From NCBI GenBank assembly GCA_963965975.1, contig OZ014425.1:2183501-2247500 (forward strand): a stretch of DNA of 64,000 nucleotides. Reading direction: 5' to 3'. Below, piece by piece: positions 54,501 to 64,000 of the stretch. A model generated the notes under the pieces. It saw only the letters and a list, made by a program, of their open reading frames with translations, searched no databases and was not told the DNA's origin. A program made the translations under genes and the position numbers. This stretch comes from Xestospongia bergquistia. Lineage: Eukaryota; Porifera; Demospongiae; Haplosclerida; Petrosiidae. Each line of letters begins with the position of its first letter. Positions within the stretch are counted from its first letter, which is position 1.

Positions 54501-56212
54501 AAAATCATTTCTAAATTAGAGAAACTAGCAAAAAACCTAAGAATGAAACTGTTCTTGCTTCTTTGTCTGGATTTAAAAAGGTTAACCCACTAACACATGA
54601 AAATCCTATACCATCAAAATGCTTCATTTTAATGGGGTAGTGCAGTGGCAGCACATTGTTTCCATAAAATGAATTTGTCCATCTAGAAAAATCATGCTTA
54701 TAAGTACTTTTTGTATTGCTTCTATTTCCTCATTTATTATACATACATAATTATCACTATTATTTTCGCCAAATAATAATGTAGCTAAAAGAGTGAGGTC
54801 GTGAAGTGGAAACTTGATCAGTCATCCCAATCATTTTAACACTTGTAGTAGAGGCTAAATCTATTCATTGGTTGCATGTTTATCACTGGTTTGTTGTTCT
54901 TTACTCTTAACAGCTATATGCTGTAAAAATTAATATGTTATTGTATTATAGCTTACATCAGTGGAAATCTAGAATATGTTAACTAATCACTCTATAATTT
55001 GGTGTTTAGTAATAGCACCATACCAACAAATTATATAGTGAGTAATTCACATTAATTCTAGATTATCTTATCACGTAAGCCATATATTGGTTGTTAACAT
55101 AACTGAATAATTTATAGTGTATTGTATCATCTGGATCTAAAACAATTATCAGTATACATGTTGTATTTCAGGCACTTAAAGTAATTATTGATTTATTATG
55201 ATATCCTCATAGCATTTACAACATGAACAGTATTAGGATTAAAAATAATAACATTTTGTGGTTACTTCCACTTTAAAGCTCTAGTGTAACCTTTAGGACT
55301 ACTCATTTCTCATACATACTAGTGACAGTAACCGTATATGCTAGATTAGCAAACATATCTCAAATGTTGCTTTCACTATTCCATAGCTTTTCTTTTGTCC
55401 ATTTCTTTGTCATAAAAGTTATATTTTAATATTTATAGAGTTCTAGTATTTCTTGTACACTTAGACTTTAAAATAATAAAACTATGCATGTATGTTTTAG
55501 GAATTTTAATATCTTCTTAGATTCTACCTCACAGTCAGCTCTTAGTGCAATTCTTGAAAGATCAGAGATTGTGCTAAAGAAGTTTGCACAAGAAGAGAGA
55601 CTAAGTGGAAATTGCCCTCTCTCGAGGTATGTATGCTTGGTATTCTTATCAACTTGTACTGATAACCCATATTTGTGGTTTGCAATGCTGGCATTCCTGG
55701 CTCTTGACTTTATATGGATTCCTATACACTACAGGATGTATTTATATCAATCTTTTCATGAGCTAATGTGCTTGCCATTCTTAAAATCTAGATTTATATG
55801 ATTTCTTATCAGTGGTCAAATGTACACATAAAAATATGTAGGAGAGGGGATAGTGATTACTATAGTTTCTTTAAAGGTCAGCCATGAATGAAGTAACGTT
55901 GGTCCTGAATTCCATGAGAATATTGATACATTCTCTGAAACAAAAGCAAGGATCTAACACAGGTAAAATGATGTGACATTGCAGATTAGAAAGATTTTGA
56001 GATTGATATTATATTTTACAATATTTTTAATTTAATTACTAATTCTAATAAGTTTTCCTCTAGTCAAATCCTCCTTGTGGAAACAAGTATCTTTGCTCTA
56101 TCCTGTACTGGTAGACTGTGTAACCTGCACTAGCTTGGAAGTTCGTGTAGCATTAAAGAACACTTTAACTGAATTTGGGGATATGCTGTCTTCTAATATA
56201 GAATATCACTAA
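45568..56212 (+). CDS. MON2: MON2 homologue (Golgi/endosome Sec7-related scaffold)
   Basis: About 25-30 exons. Exon 1 (45568-45690) reads [20 protein letters not shown] then [19 protein letters not shown]. Later blocks match MON2: [54 protein letters not shown] (48449-48505), [20 protein letters not shown] (about 48850), [18 protein letters not shown] (about 49150), [10 protein letters not shown] (about 51050), [20 protein letters not shown] (about 51480), [17 protein letters not shown] (51654-51703), [12 protein letters not shown] (about 55600) and a last exon [20 protein letters not shown] then [17 protein letters not shown], stop 56210-56212. Residues are HEAT-like helices with the DCB-HUS arrangement of large ARF-GEF relatives, but no Sec7 domain. 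MON2 works with Dopey and ATP9A/SNX3 in endosome-to-Golgi traffic. One intron (53806-55509) contains a block repeated twice more to the right. Confidence 0.93.
53818..55390 (+). repeat. Repeat block, copy 1 (in a MON2 intron)
   Basis: Starts ctaacagttgtttgacagac (53821), 12-15 bp after a splice donor. It is nearly the same as 61830-63790, and its part from about 54150 to 55045 recurs at 57980-58870. No coding frame recognised. It may be an old mobile element or simply part of a segmental duplication. Confidence 0.75.
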
Positions 56213-56348
56213 TACTAGGAGTATCTGGTAAATTAATAAATGTACTCTTTTTAGATTTTTGTAATTGAATAAATTCATTACTTTAGTTGGTCCATGATAT
56301 AAATACAACACAACATGACATATATTCATTATATCATTCATGATTGTT

Positions 56349-57059
56349 TCATAAAATAGTACATCCTTCAGGCCCACGCATTTTATGTTTTCTTTTTCGT
56401 CGATGTTTTCGTACTGCTATATCAGTTGCTAGTTCAAATACTTGCCGTGTTCCATCACGATACTTAGCAGAACATTCTATATATGCTAATGCTCCAATAT
56501 CCTTTGCTAAAGATTTTCCTTGCTCGTAAACAACAATAGTCTGTTGAAGATATTCATTTGTTGTCTTGGATATTTTCCACCTCTTATCACAGCCAAGTAC
56601 ACATTCTTGACACAAACTACAGTTGCACCAGTTTGCATATAATTCATCACGTTTATCCACACATGTGCCTACTAGTATGTATGGTACACTACTTGTATGC
56701 TTTTTTATTTCTTGTATCCAGTAGTCTTTAACATGATCTAGGGTAACAGGTTGATCTAAAGCAAAGCAGATCATGATAAGATCAGCTTTTTGATAGGCAC
56801 ACCTTCTTATAGGGAGGTAGTCTATACGACCTGGTGTATCAACAATGATGATATCAATTCTGTGACCCTGCACTCTAGCATCACTTGGCAAACAACGAAG
56901 GATAGTAGGTTGGTAGATATCTGAAAACTGGTCACAACAATAGGCTGAAATAAGAGAACTCTTACCAGAGTTCATAGTACCCACTACTACAATTTTTCTG
57001 GGTCTTCTCCGAATTCTAACTCTACTTTGTCTTCTTTGTCTCTTGTTGATAACATTCAT
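56349..57059 (-). CDS. Atypical Rho/Rnd-like small GTPase with five-cysteine insert, copy 1
   Basis: Intronless, 236 residues from the ATG at 57057-57059 (the frame is open further upstream, but unit 2 supports this start region). P-loop GTMNSGKSS (residues 27-35), switch I YQPTIL (Thr52), switch II DTPGRIDY (74-81), G4 GTCVDKRD (131-138), G5 ECSAK (195-199), polybasic KHRRKRKHKMR and CAAX box CTIL (233-236, geranylgeranyl type). YEQGKSLAKDIGALAYIECS is clearly Rho-like. Against Rac/Rho, Gly12 is Met29, Gln61 is Arg78 and the G4 Lys is Cys133. Such changes suggest poor GTP hydrolysis, as in Rnd proteins. In place of the Rho insert helix is WCNCSLCQECVLGC (Cys145, 147, 150, 153, 157), possibly metal-binding or lipidated. 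It converges on MON2, 136 bp from its stop. No named orthologue recognised. Confidence 0.85.
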   Translation of the reverse strand: MNVINKRQRRQSRVRIRRRPRKIVVVGTMNSGKSSLISAYCCDQFSDIYQPTILRCLPSDARVQGHRIDIIIVDTPGRIDYLPIRRCAYQKADLIMICFALDQPVTLDHVKDYWIQEIKKHTSSVPYILVGTCVDKRDELYANWCNCSLCQECVLGCDKRWKISKTTNEYLQQTIVVYEQGKSLAKDIGALAYIECSAKYRDGTRQVFELATDIAVRKHRRKRKHKMRGPEGCTIL

Positions 57060-57978
57060 GTTAAATTCAACAAACAAAAAAAGATGAACGCCAAACGTTT
57101 CAATATTAGTGCAACTTACTTCCTCAATGGCTCTTATAATAATAGTAAAATGCAAAACAGCTCTATTAATACTAAAAGCTAGAGAGTACAAACCTCTTAT
57201 GTTTTGGGACAGTGCACTTGATGCATAGTTGATGTTCAACTATCTTTGGGACAGTGAACACAATGCACAGGTGGGTGTAAGTATGCACCGCTATCAAAAT
57301 TGGTTGATTGAATCAATAAATATGGCTGCTTGAGTTGTATGTCATGTTGACTTTGGTTACATGATGCTTACAAAGCACATTGACTGACTATGGAATTCAC
57401 AATTCTTGTAGTTTTTTTTTAATGACATCTGATGAGAAAAGTTTGGCACATAAATGAGATTGTACAAATTCTGTAGTGACAGCCCTAGCTTTACTACCAT
57501 CTTATTTTTTCATCAACAATTAGCTACATGAATTGTCAAATCCATAGTATGTTATTGGTAATAATCAATGAGAGAATGATGTTTACTACTTTGCATCAGT
57601 TACCTTTGATATCACGTGCAACCTGGGTGATTATGAATTGGTTGTTCCAACCAATCAATTTTTACAGTGGCATGTATGTGTAGTTGTCTGAAGTGTGAGA
57701 TAGGTACTGGGGAGTGGACCATCTCTCTGTTAATGGATGGGCATTGGTCATAGATGTCCCATGGATTCGAGAATTGTCCTTTGCCAGAGGCTAGGAGAGG
57801 GTGGTGGGTTAGGATGGATGGTTTTCCCAGTTTATTTTATGTCTTGTCTGCCTTGACACAGCACTGGAGGTGTCCAATTTTTTCACATCTCTTATGATAT
57901 TTGATACTTTGTGTGAGGTTCCTATCAATCTGTTTGATGTAAGTGGCTCACACTCTAACACACCAGATTTCAATAAGG
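57060..57978. other. Upstream flank of GTPase copy 1
   Basis: Presumed promoter side of GTPase 1. AT-rich, repeated with clear divergence at 59780-60765. No separate gene seen; minus-strand text similar to the second copy is broken by stops. Confidence 0.4.
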
Positions 57979-58881
57979 CATGTAGCCATACTACCTTCCA
58001 TTTGATGCTATTTTAACTCTGAACTAGGGAATCTGTAGATTTTTTTAGCAGAACAAACTTATAAATTCATGCTTACCGTAAGGGCTTACAGAATCTCAAA
58101 GGACATTCTCTCTAGAAATTATCATTGTTTAGTAGACAGAATGAGGAAACCATTTAATCAAAATAGTAGTAAATTCCTATATTTTGAACAGAAAGTATGA
58201 GCTAAAAAAATTCCACTGCATATTATATATTGTATGGATTCCCTTATAATAATCACATAGGTTTTATGAACATCTTCCTTTAGTTTTCAAGTGTTTTCAT
58301 AGCTGTTATGACTTGTATTTTATTCAAAATCATTTCTAAATTAGAGAAACTAGCAAAAAACCTAAGAATGAAACTGTTCTTGCTTCTTTGTCTGGATTTA
58401 AAACAGTTAACCCACTAACACATGAAATCCTATACCATCAAAATGCTTCATTTTAATAGGATAGTGCAGTGGCAGCACATTGTTTCCATAAAATGAATTT
58501 GTCCATCTAGAAAAATCATGCTTATAAGTACTTTTTGTATTGCTTCTATTTCCTCATTTATTATACATACATAATTATCACTATTATTTTCGCCAAATAA
58601 TAATGTAGCTAAAAGAGTGAGGTCGTGAAGTGGAAACTTGATCAGTCATCCCAATCATTTTAACACTTGTAGTAGAGGCTAAATCTATTCATTGGTTGCA
58701 TGTTTATCACTGGTTTGTTGTTCTTTACTCTTAACAGCTATATGCTGTAAAAATTAATATGTTATTGTATTATAGCTTACATCAGTGGAAATCTAGAATA
58801 TGTTAACTGATCACTCTATAATTTGGTGTTTTGTAATAGCACCATACTAACAAATTATATGGTGAGTAATTAAGTGCAATT

Positions 58882-58931
58882 CACTTTAACTGAATTTGGG
58901 GATATGCTGTCTTCTAATATAGAATATACTA
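58882..58931 (+). pseudogene. Relic of the MON2 terminal exon
   Basis: cactttaactgaatttgggg and the bases after it repeat the last 17 codons of MON2 ([15 protein letters not shown]). There is no upstream exon or acceptor, and one base is missing before the stop, so the original stop is out of frame. Left over from the tandem duplication. Confidence 0.75.
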
Positions 58932-59068
58932 ATACTAGGAGTATCTGGTAAATTAATAAATGTACTCTTTTTAGATTTTTGTAATTGAATAAATTCATTA
59001 CTTTAGTTGGTCCATGATATAAATACAACACAACATGACATATATTCATTATATCATTCATGAGTGTT

Positions 59069-59779
59069 TCATAAAATAGTACATCCTTCAGGCCCACGCA
59101 TTTTATGTTTTCTTTTTCGTCGATGTTTTCTTACTGCTATATCAGTTGCTAGTTCAAATACTTGCCGTGTTCCATCACGATACTTAGCAGAACATTCTAT
59201 ATATGCTAATGCTCCAATATCCTTTGCTAAAGATTTTCCTTGCTCGTAAACAACAATAGTCTGTTGAAGATATTCATTTGTTGTCTTGGATATTTTCCAC
59301 CTCTTATCACAGCCAAGTACACATTCTTGACACAAACTACAGTTGCACCAGTTTGCATATAATTCATCACGTTTATCCACACATGTGCCTACTAGTATGT
59401 ATGGTACACTACTTGTATGCTTTTTTATTTCTTGTATCCAGTAGTCTTTAACATGATCTAGGGTAACAGGTTGATCTAAAGCAAAGCAGATCATGATAAG
59501 ATCAGCTTTTTGATAGGCACACCTTCTTATAGGGAGGTAGTCTATACGACCTGGTGTATCAACAATGATGATATCAATTCTGTGACCCTGCACTCTAGCA
59601 TCACTTGGCAAACAACGAAGGATAGTAGGTTGGTAGATATCTGAAAACTGGTCACAACAATAGGCTGAAATAAGAGAACTCTTACCAGAGTTCATAGTAC
59701 CCACTACTACAATTTTTCTGGGTCTTCTCCGGATTCTAACTCTACCTTCTTTTCTTTGTCTCCTGTTGATAACATTCAT
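59069..59779 (-). CDS. Atypical Rho/Rnd-like small GTPase with five-cysteine insert, copy 2
   Basis: Same length (236 residues) and all the same motifs as copy 1, including Met in place of Gly12, Arg in place of Gln61, Cys in the G4 motif, the five-cysteine cluster and CTIL end. I see amino-acid differences only in the N-terminal basic tail (MNVINRRQRKEGRVR here versus MNVINKRQRRQSRVR). One synonymous change lies near the C-terminus (an Arg codon in VRKHRR). An upstream in-frame ATG at 59795-59797 would add six residues (MFVEFN). An intact frame in both copies argues that both are functional. Confidence 0.83.
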   Translation of the reverse strand: MNVINRRQRKEGRVRIRRRPRKIVVVGTMNSGKSSLISAYCCDQFSDIYQPTILRCLPSDARVQGHRIDIIIVDTPGRIDYLPIRRCAYQKADLIMICFALDQPVTLDHVKDYWIQEIKKHTSSVPYILVGTCVDKRDELYANWCNCSLCQECVLGCDKRWKISKTTNEYLQQTIVVYEQGKSLAKDIGALAYIECSAKYRDGTRQVFELATDIAVRKHRRKRKHKMRGPEGCTIL

Positions 59780-60765
59780 GTTAAATTCAACAAACAAAAA
59801 AAGATGAACACCAAACTTTTCAATAATTAGTGCACTTTCTTCCTATGGCTCTAACAATAATAGTAAAATGCAAAAAGAGCTCATTTATAAGGTACAAAGC
59901 TCTGATGTTTTGGGACAGTGCACTCGATGCATGGATGGCAAGTTCAGATATCTTGGATCAGTGCACACAATCCACAGGTGGATGTCTAAAATATGCATCA
60001 CTATCAAAATTGTTTGATTGAATCAACCAATTATGGCCACTTGAGTTTCATGACATGTTCACTTTGGTATGATACCTATAGAAAATACATTGAAGAGTAT
60101 CAGTATTAACTATAAATTACTATGGAATTCACAATTCATGTGAATTTAGTATTTATTTATTTATTAATGATGTCAGAAGTTTGGCACATATGAGGTTATA
60201 CAAATTCTATAGTGACAGCCCTACCTTTACTACCATCTTATTTTTTCATTAACAATTATAGCTACATGAATTGTCAAATCCATAGTATGTTATTAGTAAT
60301 AATCAACGAGACAATGATGTTTACTACTTTGCATCAGTTACCTTTGATATCACGTGCAGCCTGAGTGATGGTTGTTCCAATCAATTAGTTTTTACAGCGG
60401 CATGTATGTGTAGCTGTCTGAAGCGTGAGATGGGAACTGGGGAGTGTCTGCTAATGATGAGCATCGGTCATAGATGTGCCATGATTTATAAAAATTCTTT
60501 GCCAGAGGTAAGAGAGGGTGGTGGGCTAGGATGGATGGTTTTATTTTATGTATTGTCTGGCAGATATGCCTTGACACTTCACTGGAGGTGTCCACATCAT
60601 TGTAAAGAAAAAAACAATTGGAAAGAATTGGAAAAACGACAGTTGGAAATAAGTATCATTTTCCTGTGATCTCTGATGCTATTTGATGCTTTGTGAGAAG
60701 TTCCTACCAGTCCGTCTGATGGCTCACACTCTTGGTAGGACCACACCAGATTTCAATAAGGTGGG

Positions 60766-61513
60766 GTGGATGTTTCATATTTAGGCTTGGACAATGTCTT
60801 TCTTTTTCAGAAGCCTAAAGACAGTCTGTATGCCCACAGGGATTGGATCCTTTTGATGGCCTCAGCCTGACCTTGTTTGTAGAGAATGGTTACTCTTGTT
60901 GGGTTGTGCTGGTCAAAAATGTTGGAGATGGATAAAGGTTTTGTTGTTTGTTATGTAGTCCAGTTCTGCATCTCTTGATGAAGGTTTTTGGTTTCCTGTG
61001 TCTAATGCTCGAGCTCCATGAAATGGATTATCACTGTAGGGTCTTTTCATCTGATTTGTTGTCGACTCTGCGTGTCTGCCATGTGTGTAACACTGCTTGC
61101 TGGTAGTACTACATACATTGGCTACTGAGGAAAGAACTTGAGAGTGTCTTCATTTTTCTCTTCTATAGATTAGCGACTAGCGAGTTTTGTGAACTTTATA
61201 ACTTTTGTTCTTCGTGAAGGGAGGTGCAATCTATCAGACATCGTAGCAATATCTATTGTCATTTATCTTTTGTTTTGTAAATATAAGTATATAGTTACCA
61301 AAGACATCTGGAGCGTACGAATCATCTCGCTCTCTTCGCCATGCCCACACCCACATAAACATAGAGGCTTTAAAATTGTTGAAGGAGGAGTAAAAAAGAA
61401 ACCGATGGATTGAATAGGTTCGTTGTTCTGGCGAAGTAATGTAGAATGTTGGTTGTCAAATACATATAGAAAGTCATGATGGTCAATGAATGTGACTATT
61501 AATTTTTTTGTAG
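60766..61513. other. Region between duplication and unidentified gene
   Basis: 60766-61130 is less AT-rich than its surroundings and is open in stretches on the minus strand, but with stops; not identified. 61130-61510 may contain the promoter and first exon of the following gene; no start codon could be fixed. Confidence 0.35.
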
Positions 61514-61805
61514 TCAAAAAAGTTTATTAAAAGATCAGAACTTGAAAAGGTATCTAGCAAAGAAGAGAGTAAGGTATGCCTTGTAATCCGATTTACCATG
61601 TCGTGAACACTGATAGGCTGAAACATCACCTAAAAGGGGATGGACAAGTTGTACAGATTCTATGTTTTCTCCCATTGTGTCTGAGGAATCCACTATTTTC
61701 AATATTTCTCATCATGAGGTAGACTGTTGTGTAATATTTATAATTTAGGGTTTTTGCAATGACTTTAAAGATGCTTTAGATAGACTTAAGCTTGACCAAG
61801 CATTG
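61514..61805 (+). CDS. Internal exons of an unidentified gene (partial)
   Basis: Three consecutive phase-0 exons with AG/GT borders: 61514-61573 (SKKFIKRSELEKVSSKEESK), 61617-61718 (AETSPKRGWTSCTDSMFSPI then VSEESTIFNISHHE), 61749-61805 (GFCNDFKDALDRLKLDQAL). Introns are 43 and 30 bp; reading through either meets stops. The next donor (gtatgtg) opens an intron that contains repeat block copy 3 and continues to the window end. The composition is Ser/Lys/Glu-rich, suggesting a disordered region. No family recognised. The first exon and everything after are missing, and the 30-bp intron is a reason for caution. Confidence 0.45.
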
Positions 61806-61829
61806 GTATGTGTATAAATTACAAAAGTT

Positions 61830-63790
61830 ACTAACAGTTGTTTGACAGACTTATGTGAGCCTGTTGTGACTATGCCCACTCTTACCATCCATAGTAGTAG
61901 TGGGGAGCACAATAACACTAAGCCACTCTCATTGTTGTTATAACTATACAGTAACATAGTGCACCACCTGAGACAAAATTAATATTGCAATAATGGGAGT
62001 GGCTTACTACTAATTGTATGCTGAAGTGTTTGAGGTTTAGAAATTTTGAGATGGTCTAGTAACAGTATAAAAGTATAGTATAATGCTACTTATACCACTC
62101 CCAAAATCTTTACAACATTTTGACACAAATGATACACCATAATGTAACTGTCTATAGCTATATTACCTTCCATTTAATTGCTATTTACAGTACTCTGAAC
62201 TAGGGAATCTGTAGATCTTCTTACCAGAGCAAACTCATAAATTCATGATAAGGACTTACAAAATCTCAAAAGATATTCTTTCATAATTTTTTAGTAGACA
62301 GAATGAGAAAGACATTTTATCAATTGAATGAACACTATCAACCATTAGTAAATTCCTATATTTTAAACAGAAATTACGAGCTGGAAAAAAATTACCACTG
62401 CATATTATTTATTGTATGGATTCCCTTATAATAATCACATAGGTTTTATGAACATCTTCCTTTATTTTTCAATGTTTTTATAGCTGTTATGACTTGTATT
62501 TTATTCAAAATCATTTCTAAATTAGAGAAACTAGCAAATAGCCCAAGAATAAAACTATTCTTGCTTCTTTGTCTGGATTTAGAAGGGTTAATCCCCTAAC
62601 ACATGAAAATACTATACCAAAAAAAATGCTTCACTTTAATGAGAGTAGTGCAATGGCAGCATAGTATTTCCTTAAAATGAATTCATCCATCAAGAAAAAT
62701 CATCATCATGCTTATAAGCACTTCTGCATTGCCTCCATTTCTCCATTTATTATACATGCATAATTATCACTAATATTTTCTCCAATTAATAATGTGGCTA
62801 AAAGGTCATGAAGTGGAAGGTTGATCAGTCATTCCAATCATACTTGTGGTAGAGGCTAAATCAATTCATTGGTTACCATGTACATCAGTGGTTTGTTGTT
62901 CCTTACTTTATAACAGGTGTACAAACAAAACAATGAAACAGAATGTACCTATACTATAAAAATTAACATGTTTTTGTAACAACTAATTGTGTAGCTTACA
63001 TCTATAGGAATCTAGAATATAATGTTAACTGATCACTCTATATTTTGGGTGTTTTGTAATAGTACACTATACCAACAGATTATATAGTGAGTAATTAATA
63101 TTACTTCTAGAATCCATAATAATCTTACCATGTAAGCATGTAAGTTACATACTGGTTGTTTACATAACTAAAAAATTTTTACAGTGTATTATACCATCTT
63201 GGTCTAGACAATTATCAGCATACACATGTTGTATGTCAGGCAGTTAAAGTGATTACTGATTTATCTAGAATAATCACTTAATAATTAGGTGCTTTGTAAT
63301 AGTACACCATATCAACAAATTATATAGTGAGTAATTCATATTACATGTAAGCTACATATTGGTTGTTAACATAAATGAATAATTTTCATAGCATGCTATA
63401 TCCAAAACAATTATTAGTATGCATGTTGTATGTCAGGCAGTTAAAGTGATTACTGATTTATTAGGATACAGTATTAACTTTCTGTATTTGTTTGTGCAGT
63501 CCTAACACAATGTTGGTTTCATGATGACATTTTGCCAATTGAAGTCTGTCCTCATACCAATTAAAACATTAACATCATTGGGAATAAAAATATTAAAATT
63601 TGTGGTTGCTTTTCACTTGAAGCTGTAGTACACCTTTAGGACTACTCCTTTCTCATACATACTAGTGATAGAACAAGCCTGTTCTTTTCTCTAGCTATTG
63701 TTTATACCTAACCATAATTGCTAGATTAACAAACGTATCTGGTTGAGCTTTGAAGCTTAGAAGTATAGCTTTCGCTATTCAACAACTTTC
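61830..63790 (+). repeat. Repeat block, copy 3
   Basis: Matches 53818-55390. The first 360 bp (61830-62195) are almost identical to 53818-54180; the remainder shows many substitutions and indels. It contains an internal tandem duplication of about 230 bp: the stretch with tatatagtgagtaatt, ggttgtt.acataa and cagttaaagtgattactgat occurs at about 63070-63265 and again at 63310-63465. Confidence 0.75.
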
Positions 63791-64000
63791 AATTCATTTA
63801 CAACAATCTCTATTGAGCTACATACCCAGGATCAAATAGTTTAGAATAATATAATATGCATCAAAGGATACAATTATGTAGTTTATTCATTAGTTTGGTT
63901 CACAAACAACAATTTAGTGAAAAATGTATACTCATGTATGATCGATGACCCAAAACAATTTGATCACCTGATACCGTGTGTGCCAAGCTGAAATACATCA
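63791..64000. other. Window end, intronic or intergenic
   Basis: AT-rich; no feature recognised. Confidence 0.4.

Larger units (their letters stand above)
54150..57978 (+). repeat. Tandem segmental duplication, unit 1
   Basis: Holds the second part of the repeat block, the last three MON2 exons, GTPase gene 1 and its upstream flank, ending at tttcaataagg (about 57978), where unit 2 begins directly with catactaccttcc-type sequence. The matching end of unit 2 is caccagatttcaataagg near 60747-60764. Confidence 0.8.
57979..60765 (+). repeat. Tandem segmental duplication, unit 2
   Basis: Copy of 54150-57978 lacking about 1.1 kb: the sequence jumps from the counterpart of about 55045 (gtgagtaatt at 58863-58872) to the counterpart of 56157 inside the last MON2 exon. 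The stretch from about 58230 to 59740 is almost identical to unit 1, whereas both outer parts show frequent substitutions and indels. Confidence 0.8.

Noticed and set aside
56349..57239. Longer N-terminus for GTPase copy 1 (start at 57239).
   Set aside because: The extra 60 residues are not preserved in copy 2, where homologous sequence is interrupted; the start at 57059 is shared by both.

Overview
The window is AT-rich eukaryotic (animal) nuclear DNA. Genes are split by many short introns (often 36-70 bp) with GT..AG borders, and both strands are densely used. The gene set (NRF1, KDM7/PHF8 demethylase, ELMO, GRIPAP1, TRAP-delta, AP-4 beta, MON2, cadherin remains) is metazoan. The compactness and tiny head-to-head promoters suggest an early-branching invertebrate, possibly a demosponge; that species guess is inference only. 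No bacterial operons, tRNA, rRNA or CRISPR were seen.

Layout: 1-4468 (-) is the 5' part of a PEP-synthase/rifampicin-phosphotransferase-like gene with a hAT-type MITE in one intron. 4621-8118 (+) is NRF1. 8353-8710 (+) is SMKR1, with an X-box-like site upstream. 8915-12689 (-) is DENND6. 12777-13644 (+) is NOPCHAP1-like. 14120-20728 (-) is GRIPAP1. 20782-22644 (+) is SSR4. 22852-27773 (-) is a KDM7-type JmjC demethylase. 27.9-30.3 kb holds a decayed cadherin gene with one inverted piece. 31027-33252 (-) is ELMO with an uninterrupted coding region. 33892-37051 (+) is an MFSD4-like transporter. 37126-45482 (-) is AP4B1. 45568-56212 (+) is MON2. 56.3-60.8 kb is a tandem segmental duplication carrying two almost identical genes for an unusual Rho/Rnd-like GTPase. 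61.5-61.8 kb holds exons of an unidentified gene, whose next intron carries a third copy of a block also found in a MON2 intron.

How they fit together: four pairs are divergent with only 53-152 bp between start codons (PEPS-like/NRF1, DENND6/NOPCHAP1, GRIPAP1/SSR4, AP4B1/MON2), so they probably share promoters. Several genes act in Golgi/endosome/ER traffic (DENND6, GRIPAP1, SSR4, AP4B1, MON2). The least ordinary item is the duplicated GTPase: it keeps the Rho fold motifs and a CAAX box, but has replaced the Gly12, Gln61 and G4-lysine equivalents and carries a five-cysteine cluster in place of the Rho insert.
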